A stretch of 59,689 nt of DNA from JADJEI01 sp035328465 (GTDB taxonomy: Bacteria > Bacteroidota > Ignavibacteria > Ignavibacteriales > Ignavibacteriaceae), in contig DAOLIQ010000011.1 of NCBI GenBank assembly GCA_035328465.1, positions 1 to 59,689 of the forward strand, read 5' to 3'. The position numbers were made by a program, and so were the translations under genes. Within the stretch, counting starts at the first letter, position 1; each line of letters begins with the position of its first letter. Below the pieces are notes generated by a model. That model ran no database searches. It saw only the letters and a list, made by a program, of their open reading frames with translations, and was not told where the DNA came from. Shown here piece by piece: positions 25,707 to 36,200 of this stretch.

Positions 25707-26855
25707 ATGATGACATCTAATAACAATATATTAATTATTGCCGGTGAAGTTTCGGGAGACCTCATCGGAGCTTCTTTATTAAAAGAATTACGCGCAGTTC
25801 AGCCCAACATTAATATATTTGGTATTGGCGGTGATAAGATGATTGAAGAGGGAATGAATATCAGTTTTCACATAAATAAACTTTCATTTCTTGGTTTTGT
25901 TGAAGTTGTAAAACATCTTTCGTTCATTAAAAAAGTGCAGCGTGAAATACTTAAATTGGTTAAAATGAAAAATATTTCGACTGCCGTTTTGATTGATTAT
26001 CCCGGATTTAATTTAAGCATAGCAAAAAAATTGAAGGCGCTTGGATTAAAAATAATTTATTACATATCTCCTCAAATCTGGGCATGGGGCTCTTCAAGAA
26101 TTGAAAAGATTCGCTCGACCATTGATAAGATGCTAGTTATCTTTCCATTTGAAGAAACACTCTATAAAAATAATAATGTGCCTGTTGAGTTTGTTGGTCA
26201 TCCAATGCTGGAGCGTATCGCTGCTCATAAATATTTGAGCAAAACAGAATTGATTAAAAAATTTAAACTGGACGATCAAAAAGAAATTCTGCTGCTTATG
26301 CCTGGAAGCAGAAAGCATGAAGTAGAAAAAATTTTCCCGGCAGAGATAGAAGCTGCAGCAAAACTCTCGGACGAATTCAATTTACAGGTAGTTGTTGCCT
26401 GTGCACAAAATATGAATGCAGAAATTTTTCGAAATTTATCTGTCTTGAAAAATTTTACGCTGGTAACAGAAAATATTTTCGACTTTATGAATCACTCAAA
26501 ATTCGGGATAATAAAATCGGGCACTGCTACTCTTGAAGCAGGTCTGCATCAATTACCAATGATTATCGTATACAAAACAGTCTGGATAACTTACCTCATC
26601 GGTAAAAATCTTGTGAAATTAGAAAGCATTGGTTTAGTAAATATTCTATTTGGGGAAAAAATAATTCCCGAACTTATTCAATCTGAGGTTAACGCAGATA
26701 CAATTTATGAAAGATCGAAAACCATTTTAACAGATAAAACACTTTATCAAAATATTAAAGATAAATTGTCAGGATTAAGAGTAAAACTTGGAACCGAAGG
26801 CGCCTCAAAGCGGGCAGCGAAAATAATTCTAAATACTTTAAATGAAACTGCATAA
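25707..26855 (+). CDS. lpxB: Lipid-A-disaccharide synthase
   Basis: A 382-residue GT-B glycosyltransferase (GT19). It joins UDP-2,3-diacylglucosamine and lipid X into the tetra-acylated disaccharide of lipid A at the inner membrane. Family segments are IIAGEVSGDLIGASLL (residues 9-24), FGIGGDKM, IDYPGFNLSIAKKLK, YYISPQIWAWGSSRIEKI near residue 112, FEFVGHP-type VEFVGHPMLE near 155, LLMPGSRKHEVEKI near 192, and KSGTATLEAGLHQLPMIIVY near 275. Length is normal. The ATG directly follows the TAA of the preceding gene, and the end overlaps the acyltransferase gene by 14 bp, so lpxB, the DUF374 gene and lpxK form one operon. Confidence 0.97.
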   Translation: MMTSNNNILIIAGEVSGDLIGASLLKELRAVQPNINIFGIGGDKMIEEGMNISFHINKLSFLGFVEVVKHLSFIKKVQREILKLVKMKNISTAVLIDYPGFNLSIAKKLKALGLKIIYYISPQIWAWGSSRIEKIRSTIDKMLVIFPFEETLYKNNNVPVEFVGHPMLERIAAHKYLSKTELIKKFKLDDQKEILLLMPGSRKHEVEKIFPAEIEAAAKLSDEFNLQVVVACAQNMNAEIFRNLSVLKNFTLVTENIFDFMNHSKFGIIKSGTATLEAGLHQLPMIIVYKTVWITYLIGKNLVKLESIGLVNILFGEKIIPELIQSEVNADTIYERSKTILTDKTLYQNIKDKLSGLRVKLGTEGASKRAAKIILNTLNETA

Positions 26856-27501
26856 AGCAAAACAAAACTCCTTAAGATTTTTTGGAAATATTTTTCTCGC
26901 ATCACTAATTAATGTTCTTTGTAAATCTTTAAGAATACAGAAAGTAAATTCTGACGGAATTGAAAAACTACGAGCCGAAAACAAAAATTTTGTTATCGCC
27001 TTCTGGCATAGCACAATGCTGTTAGGGTGGTATTTACACGGAGGCAGCAACACTGTTGCATTAACAAGCAAAAGCAAAGACGGTGACTTGCTTGCCAAAG
27101 CTTTGAAGAAATGGAAATACAAAGTTGTTAGAGGTTCAAGCAGTAAAGGAGGGGAAATAGCGCTTGGTGTAATGGTTGATTATGCAAAGAATAATTGTTC
27201 AATTGCTATTACACCTGATGGGCCCCGCGGACCTGCATTTAAGTTTAAGGCAGGGGCAGTTATAGCTGCAAAAAAAAGTGGAATACCAGTTTTACTGGCG
27301 GGAATTGGTTTTAAAAAGAAGAAATTATTAAACAGTTGGGATCAATTTCAGGTGCCATATTTTTTTACGCAAGTGAAAGTTGTTTACTCTGATCCAATTT
27401 ATATTGATAAGAATTGCAATTACGAGCAAACTTCTTCTATTATAAAAAAATGTGAAGAAGAACTTTGCAGGCTTCAAAAAGAAGCTGAAATAATTAATTG
27501 A
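26842..27501 (+). CDS. DUF374 lysophospholipid acyltransferase-like protein, LpxJ-like
   Basis: A 219-residue acyltransferase of the DUF374 family. FWHSTMLLGWYLHG (about residues 54-67) holds the His of the acyltransferase active site and AITPDGPRGPAFKFKAGAVIAAKKSGIPV (about 118-146) is the family hallmark. DUF374 proteins include LpxJ, a lipid A late acyltransferase of epsilonproteobacteria that replaces LpxL/LpxM. The position between lpxB and lpxK, overlapping lpxB by 14 bp and 4 bp before lpxK, supports a lipid A secondary acyltransferase here. This role is inferred from family plus context. One N-terminal hydrophobic segment (FFGNIFLASLINVLC) probably anchors it to the inner membrane. 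Confidence 0.85.
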   Translation: MKLHKAKQNSLRFFGNIFLASLINVLCKSLRIQKVNSDGIEKLRAENKNFVIAFWHSTMLLGWYLHGGSNTVALTSKSKDGDLLAKALKKWKYKVVRGSSSKGGEIALGVMVDYAKNNCSIAITPDGPRGPAFKFKAGAVIAAKKSGIPVLLAGIGFKKKKLLNSWDQFQVPYFFTQVKVVYSDPIYIDKNCNYEQTSSIIKKCEEELCRLQKEAEIIN

Positions 27502-27505
27502 TCAA

Positions 27506-28549
27506 ATGAAATTTCTGAAACTGATATTAATTCCTTTTATACCTGTTTATGCAGCCATAATCGGCATCCGAAATTTTTTATTTGATAAAATGTTCTTTGA
27601 AGCGAAATCTGTAAACGCAAAAGTCATGTCTGTTGGAAACATAACTCTCGGTGGAAGTGGAAAAACGCCAACAGTAATTTTTGTTACAAATCTTTTGAAG
27701 AATGAACATAAAAATGTTGGTGTGTTAAGCCGCGGATACGGCAGAAACTCAACCGGTTATCAATTGGTTTCAAAAGGGGGCGGTATTTTGACAACTGTTG
27801 AGCAATGCGGTGATGAAATGTATCACACTGCTCTGGAGTGTAAAGTTCCCGCGGCAGTTTGTGAAAACAGAGTTGACGGCGCTGTTCGTCTAATTAAAGA
27901 AACAGGTATAAATTATCTGGTTCTTGATGATGCATTTCAGCATCGCTGGATAAAAAGAGATGTAAATCTTTTGGTCTTTGAACAGAGATTTTTGTTATCG
28001 TCTGATTTTTTTGTTCACACACTTTTTCCATCAGGAACATTGCGTGAACCCTTCAGTACTGTAAAAAGAGCGGATGCTGTCATTATTAACCGGAAATTTT
28101 CAGAACTCGAAAATATTCCTATAAAAAGGAAAAAGTATTTTAAAGACGTGCCTATATTTACCGCACTTTACAAAGCAATAAGTTTTATTGACCTTAATTC
28201 AAAACAGGAATACAACCTTGAAGAATTCAAAGGGCAGAAATCATTGGTGGTGTCGGGAATAGCGAATCCATTTTCGTTTTTGAATATTCTTCGGCAGACT
28301 AATGTTGACACTACTAACAAAATGATTTTTAAGGATCATAAAAAATATTCATTGAAAGAAGTTGAAAGGATTAGAAAGAAATTTTATATAAGCAACTCTC
28401 ACTCTGTAGTAACAACAGAGAAGGATGCGGTAAAGCTTTCTAAATACTCAAAGGAATTGGATGACATAGATATTTTCTATTTAAAAATCATTCTTGTGAT
28501 GGATGATGAAATTAAATTCAAAAATTTTTTACTTAATAAACTTGCGTAA
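27506..28549 (+). CDS. lpxK: Tetraacyldisaccharide 4'-kinase
   Basis: A 347-residue membrane-associated P-loop kinase that phosphorylates the 4' position of the lipid A disaccharide. The N-terminal hydrophobic anchor (LKLILIPFIPVYAAIIGIRNFLFD) is followed by the Walker A segment SVGNITLGGSGKTP (about residues 42-55), then VGVLSRGYGR, GDEMYHTALECKVPAAVCENR and LVLDDAFQHRWIKRDVNLLVF, all typical of LpxK. The C-terminal lobe ends in VVTTEKDAVKL, also typical. Length is at the usual value. It closes the lipid A operon that starts at lpxB. Confidence 0.96.
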   Translation: MKFLKLILIPFIPVYAAIIGIRNFLFDKMFFEAKSVNAKVMSVGNITLGGSGKTPTVIFVTNLLKNEHKNVGVLSRGYGRNSTGYQLVSKGGGILTTVEQCGDEMYHTALECKVPAAVCENRVDGAVRLIKETGINYLVLDDAFQHRWIKRDVNLLVFEQRFLLSSDFFVHTLFPSGTLREPFSTVKRADAVIINRKFSELENIPIKRKKYFKDVPIFTALYKAISFIDLNSKQEYNLEEFKGQKSLVVSGIANPFSFLNILRQTNVDTTNKMIFKDHKKYSLKEVERIRKKFYISNSHSVVTTEKDAVKLSKYSKELDDIDIFYLKIILVMDDEIKFKNFLLNKLA

Positions 28550-28604
28550 TAAAATCTTTACGTTATGAAAAAATCAAAAGAAAAAATAATTCCGGAGGAA
28601 TCAA

Positions 28605-31403
28605 ATGGAAAAAACTCATAAGTACGTTTATTACTTTGGCGGAAAAAAAGCCGAAGGAAAAGCCGAGATGAAAGAACTTCTCGGCGGCAAAGGTGCTAAT
28701 CTTGCCGAGATGGTAAATATTGGACTCCCTGTTCCAGCAGGCTTTACGATATCGACTGAGGTCTGCACTTACTATTATGCTAATAAAAGAAAATATCCCA
28801 AAGAACTTAACAAGCAGGTTAATGATGCGCTTGCAAAAGTTGAAAAGCAAATGGGGGCTAAATTCGGCAGCACGGAAAACACTTTGCTTGTTTCAGTAAG
28901 AAGCGGTGCGAGAGCCTCAATGCCGGGAATGATGGAGACAATTCTAAATGTCGGTTTGAATGATATTACCCGTGAAGGATTAATTAGGAAAACCGGAAAC
29001 CCAAGGTTTGTCTACGATTCTCAAAGAAGATTAATTCAAATGTATTCCGATGTTGTAATGGAAAAAGCGGCAGGCATCGAAGTTTCTGATGGTAGGGGCA
29101 TTCGTTTTCATCTTGAAAAAGAATTGGAAAATATGAAAGAGAAACGCGGTGTGCATTCGGATACCGATCTGACTTCTGAAGATCTGAAAGAATTGATTGA
29201 AATTTATCGCGCCAAAGTTTTATCAGTATTAGGAAAACCCTTCCCCGAAGATCCAATGGAACAGCTTTGGGGTGCAGTTGGCGCTGTGTTTGCAAGTTGG
29301 AATGGCAAGCGCGCAATTTCATACAGACGGTTCGAAGGTATTCCAGATGATTGGGGAACTGCTGTAAACATTCAGTCTATGGTGTTTGGAAATATGGGCG
29401 ATACTTCAGCAACAGGTGTTGCCTTCACAAGGAATCCTGCAACCGGGGAGAACCATTTTTACGGTGAGTGGCTTGCTAATGCACAGGGAGAAGATGTTGT
29501 TGCCGGAACGAGAACTCCAAATCCAATAAATGAAGTTGGAAAGAGTGAGCACAATAAACATCTTTCATCACTTGAAACCGCAATGCCAGAAGTTTATAAG
29601 GACCTTCATAAAATTCAACATAATCTTGAACATCATTATAGAAATATGCTTGATATAGAATTCACAATTCAGGAAGGTCATCTTTACATGCTTCAGTGCC
29701 GCGTTGGAAAAAGAAACGGTCCTGCCGCTATTAAAATGGCGCTTGATATGTATCATGAAAAATTAATTTCAAAAGAAGAAGCTGTAATGCGTGTTGAGCC
29801 TTCTCAACTTGATGAACTTCTTCATCCGATAATTGATGCAAGTGTTGAAAAAAATTCCAAAGTAATAGCGAAAGGACTTCCAGCAGGCCCCGGCGGCGCA
29901 GCCGGTCAGGTTGTATTTAATGCTAATGATGCAGTTGCATGGAATAAAGCAGGCAAGCAGGTAATTTTAGTCCGTGAAGAAACTAATCCTGAAGATATCG
30001 AAGGCATGCGTGCCGCAGAAGCTATTCTTACTGCACGAGGCGGAATGACAAGTCATGCTGCTCTTGTTGCAAGAGGATGGGGTAAGTGTTGTATAGTTGG
30101 TGCCGGAGAAATTAAAATAAATTATGATGAAAAATATTTAACAGTTGGAGACTCCAAAATCGCCGAAGGTGAATGGCTGACTTTGAATGGCACAAAAGGT
30201 TATGTTTATGCGGGTCAACTGCCGATGATTAAATCAGCTGATGAAAATCCTTACTTCAGAGAATTGATGAAGATGTGCGATCAAGTGAGAAGATTAAAAA
30301 TTAGAACCAATGCAGATACTCCGGATGATGCAGCTAAAGCCCGTTCATTTGGTGCTGAAGGAATCGGTCTTTTCAGAACAGAACATATGTTTTACGGAAA
30401 ACATTCCGAAGAACCATTATTCAAACTTCGAAAAATGATTGTTTCCAAAACCGAAGCCGAACGAAGAGCTGCTCTTGATGAGTTATTCCCGCATGTTAAA
30501 AACGATATGAAAGGAACTCTCGAGGCAATGGACGGATTTCCGGTTACAATCAGAACTCTCGACCCACCTTTGCATGAATTTGTCCCGAATAGAATTGAAG
30601 AAAGAGAAAAACTTGCTTCGAGTCTTGGTATTTCTCTTGATGAATTAAATGAGCGTGCTGAAGCATTACACGAAAACAATCCGATGATGGGACATCGCGG
30701 CGTTCGGCTGGGTATCACTTATCCCGAAATAACCGAGATGCAAGTTCGGGCTATCTTTGAAGCTACGGCTGAATTAATGATGGAGGGCAAAAAACCCTTC
30801 CCCGAAATAATGATCCCGGTAGTTGGAATTGAAACCGAACTAAAACATCAGTATGAAATAATTAAAAAAGTTTATGCTGAAGTAATTGAAAAATTCGGAA
30901 TCAAAAAAATCCCCCACCTCGTTGGGACAATGATTGAAATACCAAGAGCAGCATTAACTGCCGATAAAATTGCTGGCTATGCTCAGTTCTTCTCATTTGG
31001 TACAAACGACCTGACACAAATGGGATTTGGATATTCAAGAGATGACATTGGCGGCTTCCTCAAAGATTACATAGAAAAGAAAATTCTTCCCGAAGATCCT
31101 TTTCAGGTAATTGATATTGAAGGTATAGGTCAGTTAATGCAAATAGCAGTTGCAAAAGGAAGAAGTGTTAGAGCGGATATTAAACTTGGAATCTGCGGTG
31201 AACACGGCGGTGAACCAGCATCGGTTGAATTCTGTCATAGAATAGGATTGAATTATGTAAGCTGTTCTCCTTTTCGAGTTCCGATTGCCAAGCTTGCAGC
31301 CGCACGTGCTATGATCAAAGAAATGTCTTCTGCTAAAAAAGCAAAAGCTAAACCAGCAGTAAAATCTGCAAAGAAAAAAACTGCAATCAGAAAGAAAAAA
31401 TAA
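28605..31403 (+). CDS. ppdK: Pyruvate, phosphate dikinase
   Basis: A 932-residue enzyme interconverting pyruvate, ATP and phosphate with phosphoenolpyruvate, AMP and diphosphate. The ATP-grasp N-terminal part starts at YYFGGKKAEGKAEMKELLGGKGANLAEM and has VSVRSGARASMPGMMETILN. The swivelling phospho-His domain has GGMTSHAALVARGWGKCCIVG with His484. The PEP/pyruvate barrel has FRTEHMFYG, IMIPVVG, FFSFGTNDLTQMGFGYSRDD and GICGEHGGEPASVEF with the catalytic Cys864. The family normally ends near KLAAARAMI; here some 27 further residues, very rich in Lys and Ala, follow. A strong ribosome-binding site (CGGAGGA) precedes the ATG. No regulatory (DUF299) kinase gene is nearby. Confidence 0.96.
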   Translation: MEKTHKYVYYFGGKKAEGKAEMKELLGGKGANLAEMVNIGLPVPAGFTISTEVCTYYYANKRKYPKELNKQVNDALAKVEKQMGAKFGSTENTLLVSVRSGARASMPGMMETILNVGLNDITREGLIRKTGNPRFVYDSQRRLIQMYSDVVMEKAAGIEVSDGRGIRFHLEKELENMKEKRGVHSDTDLTSEDLKELIEIYRAKVLSVLGKPFPEDPMEQLWGAVGAVFASWNGKRAISYRRFEGIPDDWGTAVNIQSMVFGNMGDTSATGVAFTRNPATGENHFYGEWLANAQGEDVVAGTRTPNPINEVGKSEHNKHLSSLETAMPEVYKDLHKIQHNLEHHYRNMLDIEFTIQEGHLYMLQCRVGKRNGPAAIKMALDMYHEKLISKEEAVMRVEPSQLDELLHPIIDASVEKNSKVIAKGLPAGPGGAAGQVVFNANDAVAWNKAGKQVILVREETNPEDIEGMRAAEAILTARGGMTSHAALVARGWGKCCIVGAGEIKINYDEKYLTVGDSKIAEGEWLTLNGTKGYVYAGQLPMIKSADENPYFRELMKMCDQVRRLKIRTNADTPDDAAKARSFGAEGIGLFRTEHMFYGKHSEEPLFKLRKMIVSKTEAERRAALDELFPHVKNDMKGTLEAMDGFPVTIRTLDPPLHEFVPNRIEEREKLASSLGISLDELNERAEALHENNPMMGHRGVRLGITYPEITEMQVRAIFEATAELMMEGKKPFPEIMIPVVGIETELKHQYEIIKKVYAEVIEKFGIKKIPHLVGTMIEIPRAALTADKIAGYAQFFSFGTNDLTQMGFGYSRDDIGGFLKDYIEKKILPEDPFQVIDIEGIGQLMQIAVAKGRSVRADIKLGICGEHGGEPASVEFCHRIGLNYVSCSPFRVPIAKLAAARAMIKEMSSAKKAKAKPAVKSAKKKTAIRKKK

Positions 31404-31416
31404 TTAATGTTTCCCA

Positions 31417-31440
31417 GGCAGAGTTTATACTCTGCCCAAA
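31417..31440 (+). terminator. Hairpin after ppdK
   Basis: Arms GGCAGAGT and ACTCTGCC around TTAT (31417-31436), followed by an A-rich rather than T-rich run. It lies between ppdK and queA, and may attenuate rather than fully end transcription. Confidence 0.5.
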
Positions 31441-31471
31441 AATTTATAAACAATTTAGATAGGTACCAAGA

Positions 31472-32503
31472 ATGAAGTTATCAGATTTTAAATACAATCT
31501 GCCCAAAAATTTAATCCCGAAATATCCTGTAACTCCAAGAGACAAATCACGTCTGCTTGTTCTTAATAGAGAGACGCAGGAAATGGAGAACAAAGTATTT
31601 ACCGATGTAATAGATTACATGGAAAAGGGTGATGTGATGGTAGTAAATGAAACGCGTGTTTTTCAAGCAAGACTCTTTGGGAAAAAAGAAAAAACACAGG
31701 CAAAAATCGAAGTATTTTTATTGCGAGAACTTAACACAACTGAGTGCATCTGGGATGTCATTGTTGACCCTGCACGCAAAGTTAGAATAGGAAACAAAAT
31801 TTATTTTGATGATAAACTTTGGTGTGAAATTATTGACAACACTACATCTCGTGGAAGAACAGTTCGTTTCAATCAGCCGAATGTATTTAAGGCGGTTGAA
31901 AAAATTGGACACACCCCCCTGCCGCCATACATTAAAAGAGAATCTGAACCTTCGGACAAAGAAAATTATCAGACAGTATTTGCTAAGATTGACGGCTCTG
32001 TTGCAGCCCCAACCGCAGGTCTTCATTTCTCTGAAAAATTAGTAGAAAAGATCCTGAAAAAAGGAATCCACATCGTCCCTGTAATTCTTCATATAGGATT
32101 AGGAACGTTTAGACCTGTGGAGGTTGAAGATTTAACAAAACATAAGATGGACTCCGAATTTTTTGAAGTTCCGGCAAAATCTGCGGAAATAATTAACAAA
32201 GCAATGAACGCAAAACACAATGTATTTGTAGTAGGAACAAGTACAAGTCGTGCATTGGAATCAAGCACCACAGCCGATGGTTTTGTAAAGCCAACAAGGG
32301 GGTGGACAGACAAATTCATTTTCCCACCATATGATTTTAAGGTAACCAAAAAATTAATAACAAACTTCCACCTTGCTGAATCAACCTTAATAATGTTAGT
32401 TGCTGCTTTGGGTGAAACAGAATTCGTTATGAAAGCCTATAAGAAAGCCGTCAAGGAAAACTACCGGTTCCTTAGTTACGGTGATGCGATGATGATTCTA
32501 TGA
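31472..32503 (+). CDS. queA: tRNA preQ1(34) S-adenosylmethionine ribosyltransferase-isomerase
   Basis: A 343-residue cytosolic enzyme that moves the ribosyl part of AdoMet onto preQ1 in the wobble position of tRNA, forming epoxyqueuosine. The N-terminus (LSDFKYNLPKNLIPKYPVTPRDKSRLLVL), the segment HTPLPPYIKRESEPSDKENYQTVFAKIDGSVAAPTAGLHF (about 149-188) and the C-terminal TNFHLAESTLIMLVAA (about 300-315) are highly typical. Length matches the family. The stop codon overlaps the ispD start by 4 bp (ATGA), implying translational coupling. Other queuosine genes are not in this window. Confidence 0.97.
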   Translation: MKLSDFKYNLPKNLIPKYPVTPRDKSRLLVLNRETQEMENKVFTDVIDYMEKGDVMVVNETRVFQARLFGKKEKTQAKIEVFLLRELNTTECIWDVIVDPARKVRIGNKIYFDDKLWCEIIDNTTSRGRTVRFNQPNVFKAVEKIGHTPLPPYIKRESEPSDKENYQTVFAKIDGSVAAPTAGLHFSEKLVEKILKKGIHIVPVILHIGLGTFRPVEVEDLTKHKMDSEFFEVPAKSAEIINKAMNAKHNVFVVGTSTSRALESSTTADGFVKPTRGWTDKFIFPPYDFKVTKKLITNFHLAESTLIMLVAALGETEFVMKAYKKAVKENYRFLSYGDAMMIL

Positions 32504-33174
32504 GAACTTACGCAATAATTCCCGCCGGAGGAAAAGGAAAAAGAGCAGGCGGAAAGACTCCAAAGCAGTATCTAAAATTGAAGGGTAAAGAGATGATTGC
32601 TCACACGCTTGATATTTTTCAGCAAAGTCCATTTGTTGATGAAATTATCGTGGCGGTTGATCATTCATATTTTGATTTGCTCAAAAAATTGAAAAAGAAA
32701 TACGGTATTACAAAACTTACAAAAATTGTTTGTGGGGGGATGGAACGTCAGGATTCTGTTCACAACGCTTTAAAATCTATCAACGCCGAAAAGGATGACC
32801 TCATAATTATTCACGATGCAGCACGCCCTCTTCTGCCAATGAAGATTTTACAAGATGCTATCAAAACTGCAATTAAGCGCGGCAATTCACTTGTATGCAT
32901 CAAAGCTAAAGATACCTTACTTAAAGGCAGAGAACTGGTACAGCATTACATTGACAGGACGGATGTTTTATACGTTCAAACACCGCAAATATTTAAGTAT
33001 GCAGATATTATGCTTGCAATGAAGAAAGCTTATGAAGAAAATTTAATAAGCACCGATGAATCAACCCTTGCATTTAGGGTGGGTATAAAAATAAATATAG
33101 TTGAAGGATCGGTATTTAACTTTAAAGTAACTACTAAGGAGGATGTAGATATAATCAGAAAGTTAATTAAATAA
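32500..33174 (+). CDS. ispD: 2-C-methyl-D-erythritol 4-phosphate cytidylyltransferase
   Basis: A 224-residue cytidylyltransferase of the MEP isoprenoid pathway. It makes CDP-methylerythritol from CTP and methylerythritol phosphate. The nucleotide-binding loop is IIPAGGKGKRAGGKTPKQYLKLKGKEM (residues 6-32). Further family marks are GGMERQDSVHNALKSI, IHDAARPLLP with the metal-binding Asp, and a C-terminal TDESTLAFRVGIKINIVEGSVFNFKVTTKEDVDI. It is coupled to queA by an ATGA overlap. A terminator follows. It shows that the organism makes isoprenoids by the MEP route. Confidence 0.95.
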   Translation: MRTYAIIPAGGKGKRAGGKTPKQYLKLKGKEMIAHTLDIFQQSPFVDEIIVAVDHSYFDLLKKLKKKYGITKLTKIVCGGMERQDSVHNALKSINAEKDDLIIIHDAARPLLPMKILQDAIKTAIKRGNSLVCIKAKDTLLKGRELVQHYIDRTDVLYVQTPQIFKYADIMLAMKKAYEENLISTDESTLAFRVGIKINIVEGSVFNFKVTTKEDVDIIRKLIK

Positions 33175-33205
33175 TAAAATTTTCATTAATAATTTATGAG
33201 CAGTA

Positions 33206-33231
33206 AAGGCTGTCCTCGAAGACAGCCTTTT
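33206..33231. terminator. Bidirectional terminator between ispD and the M1-M28 gene
   Basis: Arms AAGGCTGTC and GACAGCCTT around CTCGAA (33206-33229), flanked by A- and T-rich sequence. It separates two convergent genes. Confidence 0.75.
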
Positions 33232-33265
33232 CAATATCCTAAAATAAATCTATTTATTGGTGACT

Positions 33266-36200
33266 TTACTTTGCTATCAATTCAATTTTAGCTTTACTTT
33301 CAACTCCATTCCGCAAATAAATTACTTCAACAATGTCACCGGGCTTAAAATTTTTTAATGCCTCAGAATAATCTTTTAAATTTTTGACTTTATACTTGTC
33401 GAGTTGGATTATCACATCACCTTTCTGTAAGCCCGCCTTTTCAGCCGGAGAATCTGGCGAAAGATCAGCTATGCGAACACCCTCGCCTGAGAATGCAAAA
33501 TCAGGAACACTTCCGGTTGAGACTTTCCGCCCAACTGTAGGTGTTTCTGTCTTTTTTGTATCACCGGTTGTCTGTCCTTGAAAAGTTAGCGGTTCTAATC
33601 TATCAGCTAAATATAAAATCCCTTCACGAGCGAATGTGGCAACTTTAATTAAACCCGAGGCATCTATTTTATCAGGAGTATCTGTGGGTTTATGATAGTC
33701 TTCATTTGCACCGGAAAAAAATTGCACTGCAGGAATTCCTGCTTCAATAAAACTAACCTGATCACTTGCGTCAAGATCTTGCGTTACCATTTCTGATTCA
33801 ACGCCGGTAACGTAGCTGGCACCCATAAATATAAACTTCCATTCATTCGCACTGTTACTGCCAATAACTAATATCTTATTTTTTCCAAGCCTGCCGACAG
33901 TATCAAAGTTTAATACACCAATAACTTTTTTAGCGGGGAAGTGCTGCATATTTTTCACATAATATTTAGAACCAAGCAATCCACTTTCTTCCGAAGTAAA
34001 GGCAACAAAAATAACAGTTCGCTGCGGCTTTAATGATTTGCCAAGCAGTTCAGCAAGCTCGAGCATTACTGCAACGCCGCTAGCGTTATCATCAGCGCCT
34101 AAGTGTATTTTTCCTGCGTTTCCTTTATATGATTCGGGCCAACCATATCCGAGATGATCATAGTGTGCAGAAACAATCACGGACTCGTCTTTCAAATCCG
34201 GATTTGTTCCTGGAATGATTCCAATAATATTTTTAACCTTCGCTTTATTTCCATTGGCATCAACAACTTCATCCCAGCTTTGAAAATAAGTGCCGTCATC
34301 TGCGCCGGGTAATAATCCTGCACTTTTAAATTTTTCAACTATGAAATCAGCTGCTTTGTTGATTCCTTCAGTACCGGGGGCACGGCCCTGCAGTTCTTCA
34401 CTCGCAAGATAATTTATCGCCTTCATCATTCTATCGGAAGAAAAAACCGGATCAAGTGACGCCAATGCACTACGCTTAGGTATTTCTGTAAAAATATTTG
34501 TGGCGGCTGATTTACCGGTAGTACCCACCTTTGCGGACAAAGGCGAATTTACTGTTTCCCATTCGCCTTTACCAATGTTTGTTGGTTCATTACCTTCAAA
34601 CACAAGGTAACTGTACTTGCCGTAATGAGGAAGTTTTCTTGCAAGTCCTTCGATGGCTTCTTTATTATCTGTTGAAAGAAAAACAAGAACTGCTGCCGGG
34701 TTATTTGGATGACGAACAGATATTACCAAACTATTCTTCTTTGCATCAAAAGAAGCAGCTCCAAATTGAACCATATCTTCAGTCAGCTCGGCGTTATAAT
34801 CTTTAATACCGGATTTAACTTTGTCGCTAAAAATATTTTCTTCTCCCAAAATCCAGATGCTGGCAGTTGAAGGCAATTCAGATATTTCATTATCGAAAGA
34901 TATTTTGAAATTCTGTGACGAATCTGCTGCCCAAATGTCTGCTAGTTTTTTATAGTACTCTTGCTTTACAGGATCAGCCTTAGAAGGCAGAAGGATCAGT
35001 ACTTCTTCCGAGCCAAATATTTTGGAAAGGGAGGGAGGGATTTCGTTATAGTGCAGTTTGCGGAAAAGATTGAACTGAGGATCAACCTGAACTAATAAAG
35101 GATTTTCTGAAAAAGTTAGTTGAAAGGTTTGTTCTTTTTCAGTCATCTCAATTTTTTTTGTTTCAATTTTATTTTCAAATGAAACAGCAACCGGGACATC
35201 CAAAACAAAAACGTCCTCACTTTGAATTTGTTTTAAAGTAAAGTTTAATTGATAATTTTCATTTTCTTTTTGAACGAAAACATTTGACAGCGCTAATTCC
35301 GGAGCGCCTTTTCGGGTAACCCATTGATCAAAAAATTGTTTTAAATTTTTACCGGTAACCGCTTCAAATGATAATCGAATGTCATCAAACGACGCTGCCT
35401 TGTATTTGTTATCCAAATAAAAATTTTGAAAACTTTGGACAAATAATTCATCACCTACTTTTTCGCGCAGCATATTCCACATCATTAAACTTTTGCCATA
35501 TCCAATTGCTTCCGAAGAAGCATTGTAACGCGAACCAAATTCACTTAAAGGGAAATCGTTTGAAGACTTAACATAGTCGGTATATTTTTGGAGAGTTGAA
35601 CGCCGGTATTCATCCCCCTGCCCGCGCTGCTCTGCAATTAAATGATCAGCCATATAAGCCGTTAAGCCTTCGCACCAATTTCCGGTTTTAAAATCGACAT
35701 AAACGCTGTTGCCCCAATAGTTATGTAAAAGTTCGTGTGGATAAGAAGAATTGAGAATAAATGGGAAGCGAATTATTTGCTCGCCCAGCAATGTGAAAGA
35801 AGGCATTCCGTAGCCGGTTTCCCAAAAGTTTTCTACAAGTGCAAATTTTGTAAAGGGGTAGGAACCAACTAATTTTCTGTACATTTCAAGATACTGTGCG
35901 GTTGCTTCGAGATATTTATTTGCCAGAGCTTCATCTGGTGTGCGGAGAAAAGCCATAACATCAATCGAACCAGCTTGCTCGGAGTACTCGGTAAATTGTG
36001 CAGCGATTAAATAAATTTCTTCCATCGGCTCGGGCGAATCCCACCGAACAACACGGCTTTCATTCTTTGTTTCATTTAATGTCCGACTTCCCTGGCTGAC
36101 TACATTCCAATCTTGCGGAACTGTCGCTGTTAACTCAAAGCTTATCCATTCATTACTAAACCATGGAACCCAGAAAGTTGAGCCGGCTAAATAAACTCCT

